Positions 1 through 7,886 of a stretch of 44,051 nt of DNA are shown one piece after another (within the stretch, counting starts at the first letter, position 1; every line of letters starts with the position of its first letter). Made by a program: the position numbers and the translations under genes. The stretch comes from Mycolicibacterium iranicum (GTDB lineage Bacteria > Actinomycetota > Actinomycetes > Mycobacteriales > Mycobacteriaceae): contig NZ_LQPC01000079.1 in NCBI RefSeq assembly GCF_002101705.1, forward strand, positions 1-44,051, read 5' to 3'. Under the pieces are notes generated by a model, which searched no databases, was not told where the DNA came from, and worked only from the letters and a program-made list of their open reading frames with translations.

Positions 1-2
1 TT

Positions 3-917
3 CGCACTTCACTCGGAGGTCTTCGTCTTGTCACCTCACCACGCCGTCACCAACGTCCGTGGTCAGTACAGCTAGCAAGCCCGGACCCCGGTTCGCTGAC
101 GGCCATCAAGCTGTGGCTATTGATCTACGCGGCGGTGGTGGGGATCGGTGCCTGGGTCTTCGGCGCTCGGTGGTTCGCACGCGCTGACCCCTTCGAGGTG
201 TACAGCATGGCCGTGTCGCGGATGTCGCCTTTCCGACGTGCCCGAGGCACCGGACGCGTGGAGTGGGTCAATCCGCTCGACCACCTGCCGACGCTGCCGG
301 TCCGACCTGGAACGGTGGCAGTTCTGGCGGTATTGCTGGGCTCCACGGCGTTCGACAGCTTCTCCCAGTCCCCGACATTTCGGAACTTCGTCGATCGCGC
401 GGCGGCGGCAGTTCCACTCGTGGGGGATGCCGGCGGCGCGACAGCGTTGCGGACGGCGATACTGTTCGTGTTCGTCGCCGTCGTCGGACTGACGTTCTGT
501 GGCGCCGCTCGGGCGACGGGGGGCATCAATCCACAGCAGCGACAGCAACTTCCGGGACAGTTGGCGCATTCACTTATTCCGATCGTCGTCGGCTACATCT
601 TCGCCCATTACTTGTCGTACCTCGTTGAACGCGGGCAAGAGACGATCGTGCGCCTAGCAGATCCTTTCGGGCTGGGCTGGCAGCTCCTCGGGCTTACGCA
701 GGACGACGTCAGCTACATCTTGTCTCAGCATCCCTCGGTGCTCTGGACGATCAAGGTCTCGTGCGTGGTCGTGGGACACATGGTTGCGGTGGTGTCTGCA
801 CATGATCGCGCTCTGCGACTGTTGCCGCGGGATCATCAGATCACCGGCCAAGTGGCGATGATGCTGACAATGGTCGGCTACACGTTCGCAGGGTTGTACC
901 TGCTCTTCGGCGGTTGA
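3..917 (+). CDS. Polytopic membrane protein, fenitrothion-hydrolase-annotated family, 5' partial
   Basis: The reading frame is open from base 3 through the window edge, so the N-terminus is missing; a TTG at 120 is the first possible internal start but the residues before it (ending KLWLL) already look like the first membrane helix. About six hydrophobic segments follow, with a conserved-looking AFDSFS stretch after helix 2, AHYLSYL in helix 4 and GHMVAVVSAHDRAL near the end. These resemble actinobacterial membrane proteins that databases often label fenitrothion hydrolase, a name that does not establish substrate. Histidines within the helices would be compatible with metal handling, but that is inference. 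The gene ends 34 bases before a BlaI-type operator and probably belongs to an operon that starts outside the window. Function is not known. Confidence 0.6.
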   Translation, partial: RTSLGGLRLVTSPRRHQRPWSVQLASPDPGSLTAIKLWLLIYAAVVGIGAWVFGARWFARADPFEVYSMAVSRMSPFRRARGTGRVEWVNPLDHLPTLPVRPGTVAVLAVLLGSTAFDSFSQSPTFRNFVDRAAAAVPLVGDAGGATALRTAILFVFVAVVGLTFCGAARATGGINPQQRQQLPGQLAHSLIPIVVGYIFAHYLSYLVERGQETIVRLADPFGLGWQLLGLTQDDVSYILSQHPSVLWTIKVSCVVVGHMVAVVSAHDRALRLLPRDHQITGQVAMMLTMVGYTFAGLYLLFGG

Positions 918-950
918 GGATCACGCGTCCGTAAGCAGAACGTCAAACCA

Positions 951-971
951 TCTACTAAGTTGAATAGTAGA
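951..971. promoter_or_regulatory. BlaI-type operator, no coding gene immediately downstream
   Basis: Inverted repeat TCTACTA / TAGTAGA with a 7-base spacer (core TAC 953-955, GTA 967-969). It matches the dyad found before all three blaI genes in this window. It sits between the end of the membrane protein gene and a strong hairpin at 1024-1058, about 216 bases before the next start codon, and the next gene has its own operator at 1140-1162. Confidence 0.75.
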
Positions 972-1023
972 TTATCCAGACGTCGGGAGCGGCGCCGCGT
1001 ATGGGCTGATCCCGGCGAAGGCG

Positions 1024-1058
1024 CTATGGCGGAATCCTGTCGGGGGATTCCGCCATAG
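1024..1058 (+). terminator. Strong 14-bp-stem hairpin
   Basis: A perfect 14-base inverted repeat (CTATGGCGGAATCC at 1024-1037, its complement at 1045-1058) encloses a 7-base loop. There is no run of T after it, as is usual for mycobacterial terminators. It could end transcription of the upstream membrane-protein operon, or close a short transcript starting at the 951-971 operator-promoter. Confidence 0.5.
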
Positions 1059-1139
1059 TCATCCCGGGTCGGGCCTTGCCTATGCTCTGCGGGCTGATTG
1101 TTTGGACAAAAGTGTGAGCGTTCTCTAGTGTGATCCGTT

Positions 1140-1162
1140 ATCTACGTACCAACTACGTAGAT
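1140..1162. promoter_or_regulatory. BlaI-type operator of the RipC-like gene
   Basis: Perfect 9-base arms ATCTACGTA / TACGTAGAT around a 5-base spacer. A plausible promoter lies just upstream (TTGGAC at 1102-1107, TAGTGT at 1126-1131), which would put the operator at the transcription start, a good position for repression. The dyad lies upstream of the ribosome binding site GGAGGA at 1173-1178. Confidence 0.85.
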
Positions 1163-1186
1163 CAAGGTCACCGGAGGACAGTCGCT

Positions 1187-2281
1187 TTGAGACACGGGCG
1201 CCCGCCGCAGATTTTGCGAAGCGTCATCGCTCTACTTACCCTTGCAGTCTTGACGGTGGGTGCCTCCAGCGTCGCGGGCGTGGTCAGCGCAGACCCTGCC
1301 GCGGACGCGCTCGCGCGAATGGCGGAGCTCTCGCGACAAGCCGAACAAGCCAGCGAAGAGTTGTATTCGGCTGAATTGGATCTCGACCTCAAAGTCGAGG
1401 CGCAGCGAGCCGCTGAGGAGAAACTGGCGGAGGATCTTGGTCGAGCGGAGGCCGCCTCGGCGGATCTGCGTAGTTATCAAGCTGCTGTTGACCGCGTCGC
1501 TGTCGCCGAGTACGTCAGTGGACCTTCCGGAAATATCTCTGCGACGCTGGGTGCCGGCTCACCCCAGGAGCTGCTCGACCGGCTGTCTGTGCAGCGAGTG
1601 ATGTCCGGGCAGATGAGAGACGCGATGACTCAGTTCAGCGCAGCGCGCACCCGTGCTGCCGCGGCCGAAGACGAGTCTCGTGTCGCTGCCGCGCAGGCGC
1701 GTGCAGCGACCGATGCCACCGCGAAAGTGCGCGCCGACATTCAACGTCGGCAGGGTGATCTGCGCACTCAGATCTCAAGTGTCGAAGCACAATATGCGGC
1801 TCTGACCACGGAGCAGCGCGCCGTTCTCGCTGCGCCCGGACCGCCCCCGCCTTCTGGGGCCGCACCGCCACCGCCGTCCGATATCGTCGCGATGCCGAAC
1901 CCTGACGGCGCCGTCCCGGGGCCGCCGGCAGGAACCGGCGGCGGAGCTGCAGTAGTGCAGACGGCCTTGAGTCGAGTGGGCTCCCCGTATGTGTGGGGCG
2001 GGAATGGGCCCAACGCATTCGACTGCTCGGGACTCATCAAGTGGTCATTCCTGCAGCAAGGCAAATCGTTACCCCGCTCCAGCCAGGCATTGGCCAGTGG
2101 CGGCCAGCCTGTGGCGCTGGAAGCCCTGCTTCCAGGCGACATCGTGACCTTCTACAGCGACGCCTCCCACGCCGGCATCTACATCGGCGACGGCATGATG
2201 GTGCACGCATCCACCTACGGGACTCCTGTCAAAGTCGCCCCTATCACGATGGCGCCGATCTACAACGCGCGTCGGTACTGA
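1187..2281 (+). CDS. Secreted NlpC/P60 peptidoglycan endopeptidase, RipC-like
   Basis: Predicted 364-residue exported peptidase that would cut stem peptides of peptidoglycan (D,L-endopeptidase class). The start is a TTG chosen because GGAGGA lies 8 bases before it and because an earlier in-frame GTG at 1130 would translate the operator. The protein has a signal peptide (about residues 8-36), an alanine-rich coiled coil (about 40-210), a proline-rich linker, and a C-terminal NlpC/P60 domain from about residue 256. The catalytic cysteine is in the DCSG motif (about 280), the histidine in SHAGIYIG (about 328) and the third polar residue in VHAS (about 340). Length and architecture recall M. tuberculosis Rv2190c (RipC, 385 residues). 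A divisome-associated role is inferred from the family; the operator at 1140 suggests control with the other wall enzymes here. Confidence 0.88.
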   Translation: MRHGRPPQILRSVIALLTLAVLTVGASSVAGVVSADPAADALARMAELSRQAEQASEELYSAELDLDLKVEAQRAAEEKLAEDLGRAEAASADLRSYQAAVDRVAVAEYVSGPSGNISATLGAGSPQELLDRLSVQRVMSGQMRDAMTQFSAARTRAAAAEDESRVAAAQARAATDATAKVRADIQRRQGDLRTQISSVEAQYAALTTEQRAVLAAPGPPPPSGAAPPPPSDIVAMPNPDGAVPGPPAGTGGGAAVVQTALSRVGSPYVWGGNGPNAFDCSGLIKWSFLQQGKSLPRSSQALASGGQPVALEALLPGDIVTFYSDASHAGIYIGDGMMVHASTYGTPVKVAPITMAPIYNARRY

Positions 2282-2341
2282 ACCTGTGTGGCGACTCGTT
2301 CCGCTGGTCGTCGCGCCGTCGCACCTTCACCGCATCGACCA

Positions 2342-2362
2342 ACTACTATGTGGATACGTAAT
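2342..2362. promoter_or_regulatory. BlaI-type operator of the Ldt-like gene
   Basis: ACTAC-N11-GTAAT with core TAC 2344-2346 and GTA 2358-2360; the inner arms read TACTA and TACGTA. It is less symmetric than its neighbours but has the same spacing and lies 33 bases before the start codon. Confidence 0.65.
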
Positions 2363-2394
2363 TTGACGAGGTACCACCCCGACGGATAGTTGTG

Positions 2395-3663
2395 ATGAAA
2401 GTGTTGGCTGGACACCGAAAGATAGTTGCGCTGAGCGTATTCGCCGTGGTCGGCGTGCTTGTGACCGCATCGCAGACAAGCGCGCTCAAGTCTCGGCTGT
2501 CTGACGCAGTGGTGGCTCCCAGCGCTCTGGAGGCTGAACAGAAGCCCAAGGCCGTGCCCGAACCGCCCGCGGTCGACATTCTTCCGCGAACTGGCGCGAG
2601 CGATGTTGTGCCTGTCGGCGCGGTAAAGGTGACCGCGACATCAGGCACGCTGACCGACGTGCGCATGCAGAACGAACACGGTCGAGTAGTCACGGGTCGG
2701 TTGACGGCGGGCGGCCGCGCCTGGCAGCCCGACGAGCCGCTTGGGTATGGACGGACATACACCCTCAGCGCAACCGGCCAGGGCAGCGGCGCCACCACAG
2801 TGACCACTGTCTCGGAGTTCTCCACCGTCTCGCCACAGGCGCAAGTCGGCGTCACACTCGGGATGACCAATGGCGCTTCCCTTTCGGAGGGCGGCGTCTA
2901 TGGCGTCGGAACTGTCATCGTGGCGACATTCGACAGGGCAATATCGGACAAGGCTGCCGCCGAGCGTCGACTTCAGGTCACCACGGCGCCCAAGATCGAG
3001 GGTGCCTGGACGTGGATCAACGACCGAAAGGCACACTGGCGCCCGCGCGAATACTTCCCCTCCGGCACCGAAGTGACGGTCAAGGCCGGTCTCTACGGCA
3101 CCCCCCTGGGGGATGGCCTTTTCGGTGAAGAGGACAAGCAGGTCAGTTTCCGGATCGGGCAATCGCGGATCGCGATCGCCGACGACACCACCAAGCAGGT
3201 GAGCGTCTACGAAGACGGCGTCCTCATACGGACGATGCCGACGTCGATGGGCAGGGGCGGCACGGAAACCGTCGGCGGCAAGACTATTGCGTTCTGGACG
3301 CAACCCGGTGTGTACACCGTGATGGAGAAGCAGAATCCCGTCCTGATGGACTCGTCGACGTACGGGCTACCGGTGGATTCCGCGTCCGGATACAAGATCA
3401 GCGTCCCGCACGCGGTTCGGATCAGCCCCGACGGCATCTACCTCCACGAGCGTGAGGCAACAGTCTGGGCGCAGGGCAACACAAACGTGTCAGCGGGCTG
3501 CCTGAATCTCAGTGCAGAGAACGCCGAGTGGTACTACGAGTTTGCCAACCCGGGTGACGTGGTGGAGATTCGCAATACCGGCGGCGCACCGCTGGAACAG
3601 TGGCAGAACGGAGACTGGTCCGTGCCTTGGGAGAAGTGGATCAGCGGAAGCGCCCTGCGCTGA
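2395..3663 (+). CDS. L,D-transpeptidase-fold protein with altered catalytic motif
   Basis: About 422 residues: an N-terminal membrane anchor or uncleaved signal (residues 8-28), two Ig-like domains with the LdtMt2 pattern (IEGAWTWINDRKAHWRP in the second), a C-terminal YkuD domain and the Trp-rich tail WSVPWEKWISG typical of mycobacterial Ldts. In active family members, including the second copy at 36593-37816, the histidine is in YVHSAPWS and the nucleophile in SHGCLN. Here these read YLHEREAT and SAGCLN: the catalytic histidine (about 351) and cysteine (about 369) remain, but the histidine before the glycine is alanine and the serine after the first histidine is glutamate. It may therefore be impaired, have changed specificity, or act as a binding protein. 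ATG 2395 is preferred over the adjoining GTG 2392; the ribosome site is weak. Confidence 0.85.
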   Translation: MKVLAGHRKIVALSVFAVVGVLVTASQTSALKSRLSDAVVAPSALEAEQKPKAVPEPPAVDILPRTGASDVVPVGAVKVTATSGTLTDVRMQNEHGRVVTGRLTAGGRAWQPDEPLGYGRTYTLSATGQGSGATTVTTVSEFSTVSPQAQVGVTLGMTNGASLSEGGVYGVGTVIVATFDRAISDKAAAERRLQVTTAPKIEGAWTWINDRKAHWRPREYFPSGTEVTVKAGLYGTPLGDGLFGEEDKQVSFRIGQSRIAIADDTTKQVSVYEDGVLIRTMPTSMGRGGTETVGGKTIAFWTQPGVYTVMEKQNPVLMDSSTYGLPVDSASGYKISVPHAVRISPDGIYLHEREATVWAQGNTNVSAGCLNLSAENAEWYYEFANPGDVVEIRNTGGAPLEQWQNGDWSVPWEKWISGSALR

Positions 3664-3670
3664 CCGACTG

Positions 3671-5000
3671 TCAGTAGTCGATGAGTCGCACGACGTGCGA
3701 GGTCATCCCGCTGGTGCGGACAGGAGCGATCCGCACTTGGGAGCCTGTGAACGGTGACTCCAGCATCTGGCCCTGACCCAGATAGATCGCAACGTGCTGA
3801 CTGCCGTTGGGGCCGTAGAAAATCAGATCACCTCGACGCATTTCTCCCACAGGCACCCGGCGGTCCTTTTCATACTGCGCGCCAGAGTATTTCGGAAGGC
3901 TGATGCCAACCCCGGCAAAGGCGAAGACCATGAGCCCGGAACAGTCGAAACCGACTGTGCCAGCACCTCGATCGACGCCACGGGTGGCCCCGCTGGCGTT
4001 CCCGCCGCCCCAGGAATACGGGACACCGAGCTGGGTCATGCCTCGGCGAATGACGAATTCCACTGCCTGCTGGCCGTATACGCGCGGAATCTGCCCAGGA
4101 ACGGCGGCAACAGAGGGCGAGGGTTCGGCTATCAAGCCAAGCTTGACAAGGAACTGCCGCCCGAGGCTGGCTGTGACTTGTGCGGACGCTGCCGAGATCT
4201 GCAGCACCGAGTTGACAATCGCCACCGGATCCGAGAGGTCCGCGGCGGGAACCGCCGGCACGGCGGTGTCCCACTCTGTGCCAGTGACCTGGGTGTCGGG
4301 CGCAGAATCCCAGCTACCCGGCTCGGACGGTGGTGGGGTACTGCGGGCCTTCTCGAGTCGCCCCCGCGCCGTCCGCGCTTCGTCGGTGGCAGAGTCGATT
4401 TCGCTCCGTGGCGCGATAAAGGCATCCTCGGAGGCGCGCACAGCGTCGACAGCTTCGTCGTAGCGACTCTGCGCCAGACGTTCTGCGATCTCGCGTCGGA
4501 TTGAGCTCGACGAGCCGCGGATTCGAGATTCGTGTGTTCGGTTCTCGCTGCTTTCAGCTCGTTACGGGCTTCGAGTGAAGGCCAACGCGAGCGTCTGCTG
4601 TGTTCGCGCGACGGAAACGACCTCTTCTCGGCTTGGGGCCCAGATCGTGTTCTCCGCGGGTCCACTCATGTACTGCGTGGCGGTGAACTCGTCGACCGAC
4701 GCTGGGCGTCTTCCATCCGGGTGGTGGCGTCTTGGGCCCGGCTGCGGGCAGTCTGGACAGAAGTCTTGTCGGCGCGGGCGCTTTCGACCTGGACGAGCGC
4801 TCTCATGACTGGCTGTGGACAGAGGCCTGCAGATCGGCGAGGCGTTGATCGGCGCGCGCAACATCTCCGCCCAGTCGCGCGATGGAATTGTCCTGCGCTG
4901 AGCCGGGTTCTGCAGTGGCGGTGCCGACCCAATTGAACGCCAGCTTTGAAGCCATGGACAGCGCTAGCACCCATCGTGCCGGTCTTTGCGCCGGATCCAT
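3671..5000 (-). pseudogene. Decayed ripA-like NlpC/P60 gene with intact C-terminal domain
   Basis: The C-terminal part (3671-4441) encodes a complete RipA-type NlpC/P60 domain: VPYSWGGG, the cysteine in FDCSGLMVFAF, the histidine in SQHVAIYLG, the glutamate in LESP, and the terminal VRLIDY. Toward the N-terminus the RipA coiled coil continues only by switching frame: the signal peptide and first helix read from an ATG at 5000, then similarity passes through at least four frame changes (near 4820, 4680, 4570 and 4450). Pieces such as VDEFTATQYMSGPAENT align with FDRFAASTYMNGPSGA in the intact copy at 28191-29594. The clustering in one 600-base stretch argues for decay rather than random sequencing error. 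A short cytosolic fragment from an internal start near 4441 is possible but would lack an export signal. Confidence 0.8.
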
Positions 5001-5033
5001 TGGGATATACCTTTCGCCTCCGCGGTGAGCCAA

Positions 5034-5070
5034 TCTACTACGCAGCTACGTACGTGGACGCAACGTATAT
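5034..5070. promoter_or_regulatory. Tandem BlaI-type operators (two overlapping registers)
   Basis: TAC at 5036-5038 pairs with GTA at 5050-5052, and TAC at 5051-5053 pairs with GTA at 5065-5067, each across 11 bases. The two dyads are offset by exactly 15 bp and share the GTAC at 5050-5053. The site lies 36 bases before the ripA pseudogene start (minus) and about 175 bases before the first blaI (plus). Confidence 0.8.
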
Positions 5071-5102
5071 CACTTTGGTCTCTCAATTCACGTTTGTCAC
5101 AG
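5071..5102. promoter_or_regulatory. Block conserved with the intact ripA upstream region
   Basis: CACTTTGGT (5071-5079) and ACGTTTGTCACAG (5090-5102) recur with the same spacing at 29714-29722 and 29733-29745, upstream of the intact ripA copy. The region flanking the operator was therefore duplicated or conserved together with the gene. GTCACA resembles one half of a mycobacterial MtrA-type site, and ripA is a reported MtrA target, but a second half-site is not clear here. Confidence 0.4.
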
Positions 5103-5243
5103 ACCTGGGACCTCGACGCGGGGGTTTAGTGGCCAATTGAATGCGGTGACGCTGTACGTAAGTGGTCCCCGTGCGGTTAACTTGTTAGCGGCGGGCATAT
5201 TGAAGGAATCATCGTTGTGACGACATTCGCGGTAGGAGTGACG

Positions 5244-5618
5244 GTGCAGGAGCGGGGCTTTGGAGACCTGGAGTCGGCGGTGATGGATCGGGTCTGGGCA
5301 ACGGGGGGCCCCGTGTTGGTCCGCACAGTGTTCGATGATTTGGTCGCGAGCCGAGACATCGCGTATACCACGGTGATGTCGACGATGGACAACCTGCATC
5401 GGAAAGGGTGGCTCGCGCGGAAGCGGATCGGGAAGGCCTATAGCTATTGGCCGACGATGACGCGCGAGGAGAGGTCGGCTCACCTGATGGCGCATGCGCT
5501 GCATTCCGGAGGCGACGCCGATCAGGTGTTGAATTTCTTTCTGCGTCAGATGAATGACGAGGAGTCGGAACGACTTCGGGTTGCGGTGCGCAAGGCGCCT
5601 CGGCACCGGGCGTCATGA
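5244..5618 (+). CDS. blaI: BlaI/MecI-family repressor 1
   Basis: A 124-residue winged-helix repressor. The start is GTG 5244, with GGTAGGAG at 5231-5238, because it gives the same N-terminus (QERGFGDLE) as the two paralogues in this window; GTG 5217 would add nine residues. The DNA-reading segment YTTVMSTMDNLHRKGWL (about residues 40-56) is followed by the wing GKAYSYW and a C-terminal dimerisation helix pair. Family repressors bind dyads as dimers and are inactivated by proteolysis. This copy has VLNFF at the place where S. aureus BlaI is cut between Asn and Phe (VLNF), which the other two copies lack. The stop overlaps the M56 gene start by 4 bases, so the pair is translationally coupled. 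Autoregulation is likely through the 5034-5070 operators. Confidence 0.92.
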   Translation: MQERGFGDLESAVMDRVWATGGPVLVRTVFDDLVASRDIAYTTVMSTMDNLHRKGWLARKRIGKAYSYWPTMTREERSAHLMAHALHSGGDADQVLNFFLRQMNDEESERLRVAVRKAPRHRAS

Positions 5619-6535
5619 ATTTCGCCCTCTGCATTCTGCTCTACGGCTTCGTTCTGGCCTGGCTATTGCCGCCGGTCCTTGAGAAGGTGACTCGTAGTGG
5701 ACGCAATCCGCGCCTGTCCGTGGCGGTCTGGCTCACTGCCGTGGGTTGTGCCCTCGCCGCCTGGATGGCGGCCAGCGTCAATGTCATGGCCGAGCTCCTG
5801 ATCAAACACGCGGCACTGCCCGCGCAACTCTGTGTGGATATGTTTCTCGCGCTCAATCACTTCGGTTGGCGTGGGCACGTCGTCTTTGTCGCTTCCGCGC
5901 TTCTTGTCCTGGGAGTGTCCATCTTGATCGCCAAACGTGTCTTCCTGACGTTACGGCGATTTCGGGAGCGAAGCAGTGAGATCTCTAGAGAAGCAAGGAT
6001 TCTCGGATCAGTAACCGAGCATCCGGGAGTCTTTCTCATCCAGGCCGATCAGCCCGCGGCATATTGCGTAGCAGGGCCCCCGCATGCCGTGGTGGTCAGC
6101 ACCGGCGCGGTGGCGCGTTTGAAGGAGACCGAGCTTGCCGCTGTCTTGGCTCACGAAAGTGCTCATCTATCGAGCCGTCACCCTCAAATCAAGATGACTC
6201 TGCGTGCACTGGCGTCATCAGTGCCGCGAGTACCGCTATTCCGGGCTGCTGCGGCTACCGTCGAGTTCTTGGTCGAAATGTGTGCCGACGACCGCGCCGC
6301 CCGTAGCCATGGTCGCGATGCTCTGTTGGACAGTCTGCTGGTTTTCACCGCGCCGTATCGACTGTCGCCCGGCGGCGCTCTGGGAGTCGCCGACCAGGGG
6401 TTTACCTTGCGTGCCAGCCGACTCAGCACCTCTGGCGGAGGAGTCGGCGAAACCCTCAACCGTGTTGTGCTGCTGGCATTGATGGCGCTCATCATCTCGG
6501 CACCAGCCGTGGTCATCGCGCTCTGCCAAACGTGA
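5615..6535 (+). CDS. M56-family (BlaR1-like) membrane metallopeptidase 1
   Basis: A 306-residue membrane protein with hydrophobic segments at about 1-21, 33-57, 88-111 and 283-303. The zinc site is HESAH at residues 180-184 with a likely third ligand in EMCADD (Glu 221). It ends soon after the last helix, so the extracellular penicillin-binding sensor of staphylococcal BlaR1/MecR1 is absent, as in M. tuberculosis Rv1845c (316 residues). Its likely role is to cut the BlaI encoded just upstream when a membrane or envelope signal arrives; what it senses cannot be told from the sequence. It converges with the methyltransferase gene, leaving only about 33 bases between stop codons. Confidence 0.9.
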   Translation: MNFALCILLYGFVLAWLLPPVLEKVTRSGRNPRLSVAVWLTAVGCALAAWMAASVNVMAELLIKHAALPAQLCVDMFLALNHFGWRGHVVFVASALLVLGVSILIAKRVFLTLRRFRERSSEISREARILGSVTEHPGVFLIQADQPAAYCVAGPPHAVVVSTGAVARLKETELAAVLAHESAHLSSRHPQIKMTLRALASSVPRVPLFRAAAATVEFLVEMCADDRAARSHGRDALLDSLLVFTAPYRLSPGGALGVADQGFTLRASRLSTSGGGVGETLNRVVLLALMALIISAPAVVIALCQT

Positions 6536-6568
6536 AAGTGGGTGGGTGGAGGTGGCGTGAGTGCTACC

Positions 6569-7222
6569 TCATGCAGCCGTCTGTGTCTTGAAGGCCACGA
6601 TGTGGTGCATGCGAGGATATGTGCCTACGTCGGAAATGGCGAAAGCGGCTGTCAAAATCGCGGATTTGAGGTCTGGCCGAGGGTCGTGCGTGGCTTGCTC
6701 GCCTCCGACAGATTTCAATAACTTCTGCGCCCAGCGGCGCTCGGGCGGACGGTAGTCGGCCAGGAACAGTCGGCCACTTGGTCGTAGAACGCGAAATATC
6801 TCACTGAGGGCCTGGGGCCAGAGTTCTTCGGGAATGTGGTGGAATGCGAGGCTTGACACGGCCAGGTCGAAAGCTGCGTCCGGGAACGGTAGATTCTCAG
6901 CGCCCGTCACGGTGAAGCCGCAGTTCACGGGAGTGTGATCGTCGGCGTACTGGATGAGCTGCGCGGACGGATCAATACCGACGACGAAACCGCCGCTACC
7001 CACGATGGGTGCGAGTGTCGCGGCGAAGTAGCCGGTCCCGCAACCGATGTCGATGACTTTCTCGCCGAGGGTGGCGCGAGATGCTGTTGCGAACTGTCTC
7101 CATATCCGTCGCCGCTTGCCGAGGAATTGCAGGTTGGCGAGCATCTCGTACGTGCGTGGGTTGTGGATTATCCCCGCGTGATGTCCGGGTTGGCTGCCGA
7201 GCATTCGATGCGAAAGTGACAC
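6569..7222 (-). CDS. Class I SAM-dependent methyltransferase
   Basis: About 217 residues with the SAM-binding motif DIGCGTGYFA, an acidic residue in VVGIDPS, and the post-motif NLPFPDAAFDLAVSSL pattern of UbiE/Methyltransf_11 proteins. GTG 7222 is chosen as start since GAGGAG lies 9 bases upstream; a longer frame from 7405 would run through the operator. The substrate is unknown. The gene diverges from the second blaI and its start is 55 bases from the tandem operator at 7277-7312, so it probably belongs to the same regulon. Confidence 0.82.
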   Translation of the reverse strand: MSLSHRMLGSQPGHHAGIIHNPRTYEMLANLQFLGKRRRIWRQFATASRATLGEKVIDIGCGTGYFAATLAPIVGSGGFVVGIDPSAQLIQYADDHTPVNCGFTVTGAENLPFPDAAFDLAVSSLAFHHIPEELWPQALSEIFRVLRPSGRLFLADYRPPERRWAQKLLKSVGGEQATHDPRPDLKSAILTAAFAISDVGTYPRMHHIVAFKTQTAA

Positions 7223-7276
7223 TCCGCAAGTCTCCTCTTGATGTCCGCGCGCAATGGGTCGTGGCCGAGGCCACCG

Positions 7277-7312
7277 GCTACTAAGTACAATAGTACGTAG
7301 GCGGATAGTAGA
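7277..7312. promoter_or_regulatory. Tandem BlaI-type operators between methyltransferase and blaI 2
   Basis: TAC 7279-7281 with GTA 7293-7295 and TAC 7294-7296 with GTA 7308-7310, each 11 bases apart, sharing GTAC at 7293-7296. The 15-bp offset is the same as at 5034 and 29663. The outer arms are GCTAC and GTAGA. Confidence 0.85.
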
Positions 7313-7508
7313 TGATGCTGTGGGCGGGGCAAGGTGCTCCCGTCGGGGATCGATCGCTCGTGCAGCCGCGTTGTGCAGGTGGATCAGGCGCTCGGTCGTT
7401 GGCATGCGCGGGGACTCCGCCTTTGGCGGCTTGTCGCTTGACGCACTTCGACGAGGCTGGCAGCTAACATAAGGTGCAGATATTGTCCGACGGGTAGGAG
7501 CCAGGGCG

Positions 7509-7886
7509 GTGCAGCAGCGGGGATTCGGCGACCTGGAGTCGGCGGTGATGGATCACGTGTGGGGCTACGGCGAAGAGGTCACCGTACGGGAGATCTTCGA
7601 TGACATGGCTGCTGAACGGGATATCGCTTACACAACCGTGATGTCCACCATGGACAACCTCCACCGTAAAGGCTGGTTGGAGCGTCGACGGGTTGGCAAA
7701 GCTTATAGCTACTGGGCGGCAATGACCCGCGAAGAACGGTCCGCTCAACTCATGCGTGACGCGTTTCAGCACGGGGGAGACGTCGACGTCGTCTTGAGCT
7801 ACTTTCTGCGCCAGATGAACGACGACGAGTCGGAGCGACTCCGTGCGGCGTTGCGCAAAGTCAGTCGTCGCTCTCGTAAATCATGA
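7509..7886 (+). CDS. blaI: BlaI/MecI-family repressor 2
   Basis: A 125-residue paralogue of the first repressor, with the identical recognition segment YTTVMSTMDNLHRKGWL and wing GKAYSYW, so both should read the same operator. GTG 7509 follows GGGTAGGAG with 8 bases between. At the position of the staphylococcal cleavage site it reads VLSYF instead of VLNFF, so the partner peptidase may prefer a different bond. It overlaps its own M56 gene by 4 bases. About 197 bases lie between the tandem operator and the start, leaving room for a separate promoter or leader. Confidence 0.92.
   Translation: MQQRGFGDLESAVMDHVWGYGEEVTVREIFDDMAAERDIAYTTVMSTMDNLHRKGWLERRRVGKAYSYWAAMTREERSAQLMRDAFQHGGDVDVVLSYFLRQMNDDESERLRAALRKVSRRSRKS

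Noticed and set aside
1130..1186. Earlier in-frame start for the RipC-like gene
   Set aside because: It would translate the operator at 1140-1162, has no ribosome site and adds residues before a proper signal peptide; TTG 1187 has GGAGGA at good spacing.
7223..7405. Longer methyltransferase N-terminus
   Set aside because: It would code through the tandem operator and adds 61 residues of unrelated composition; GTG 7222 has GAGGAG upstream.
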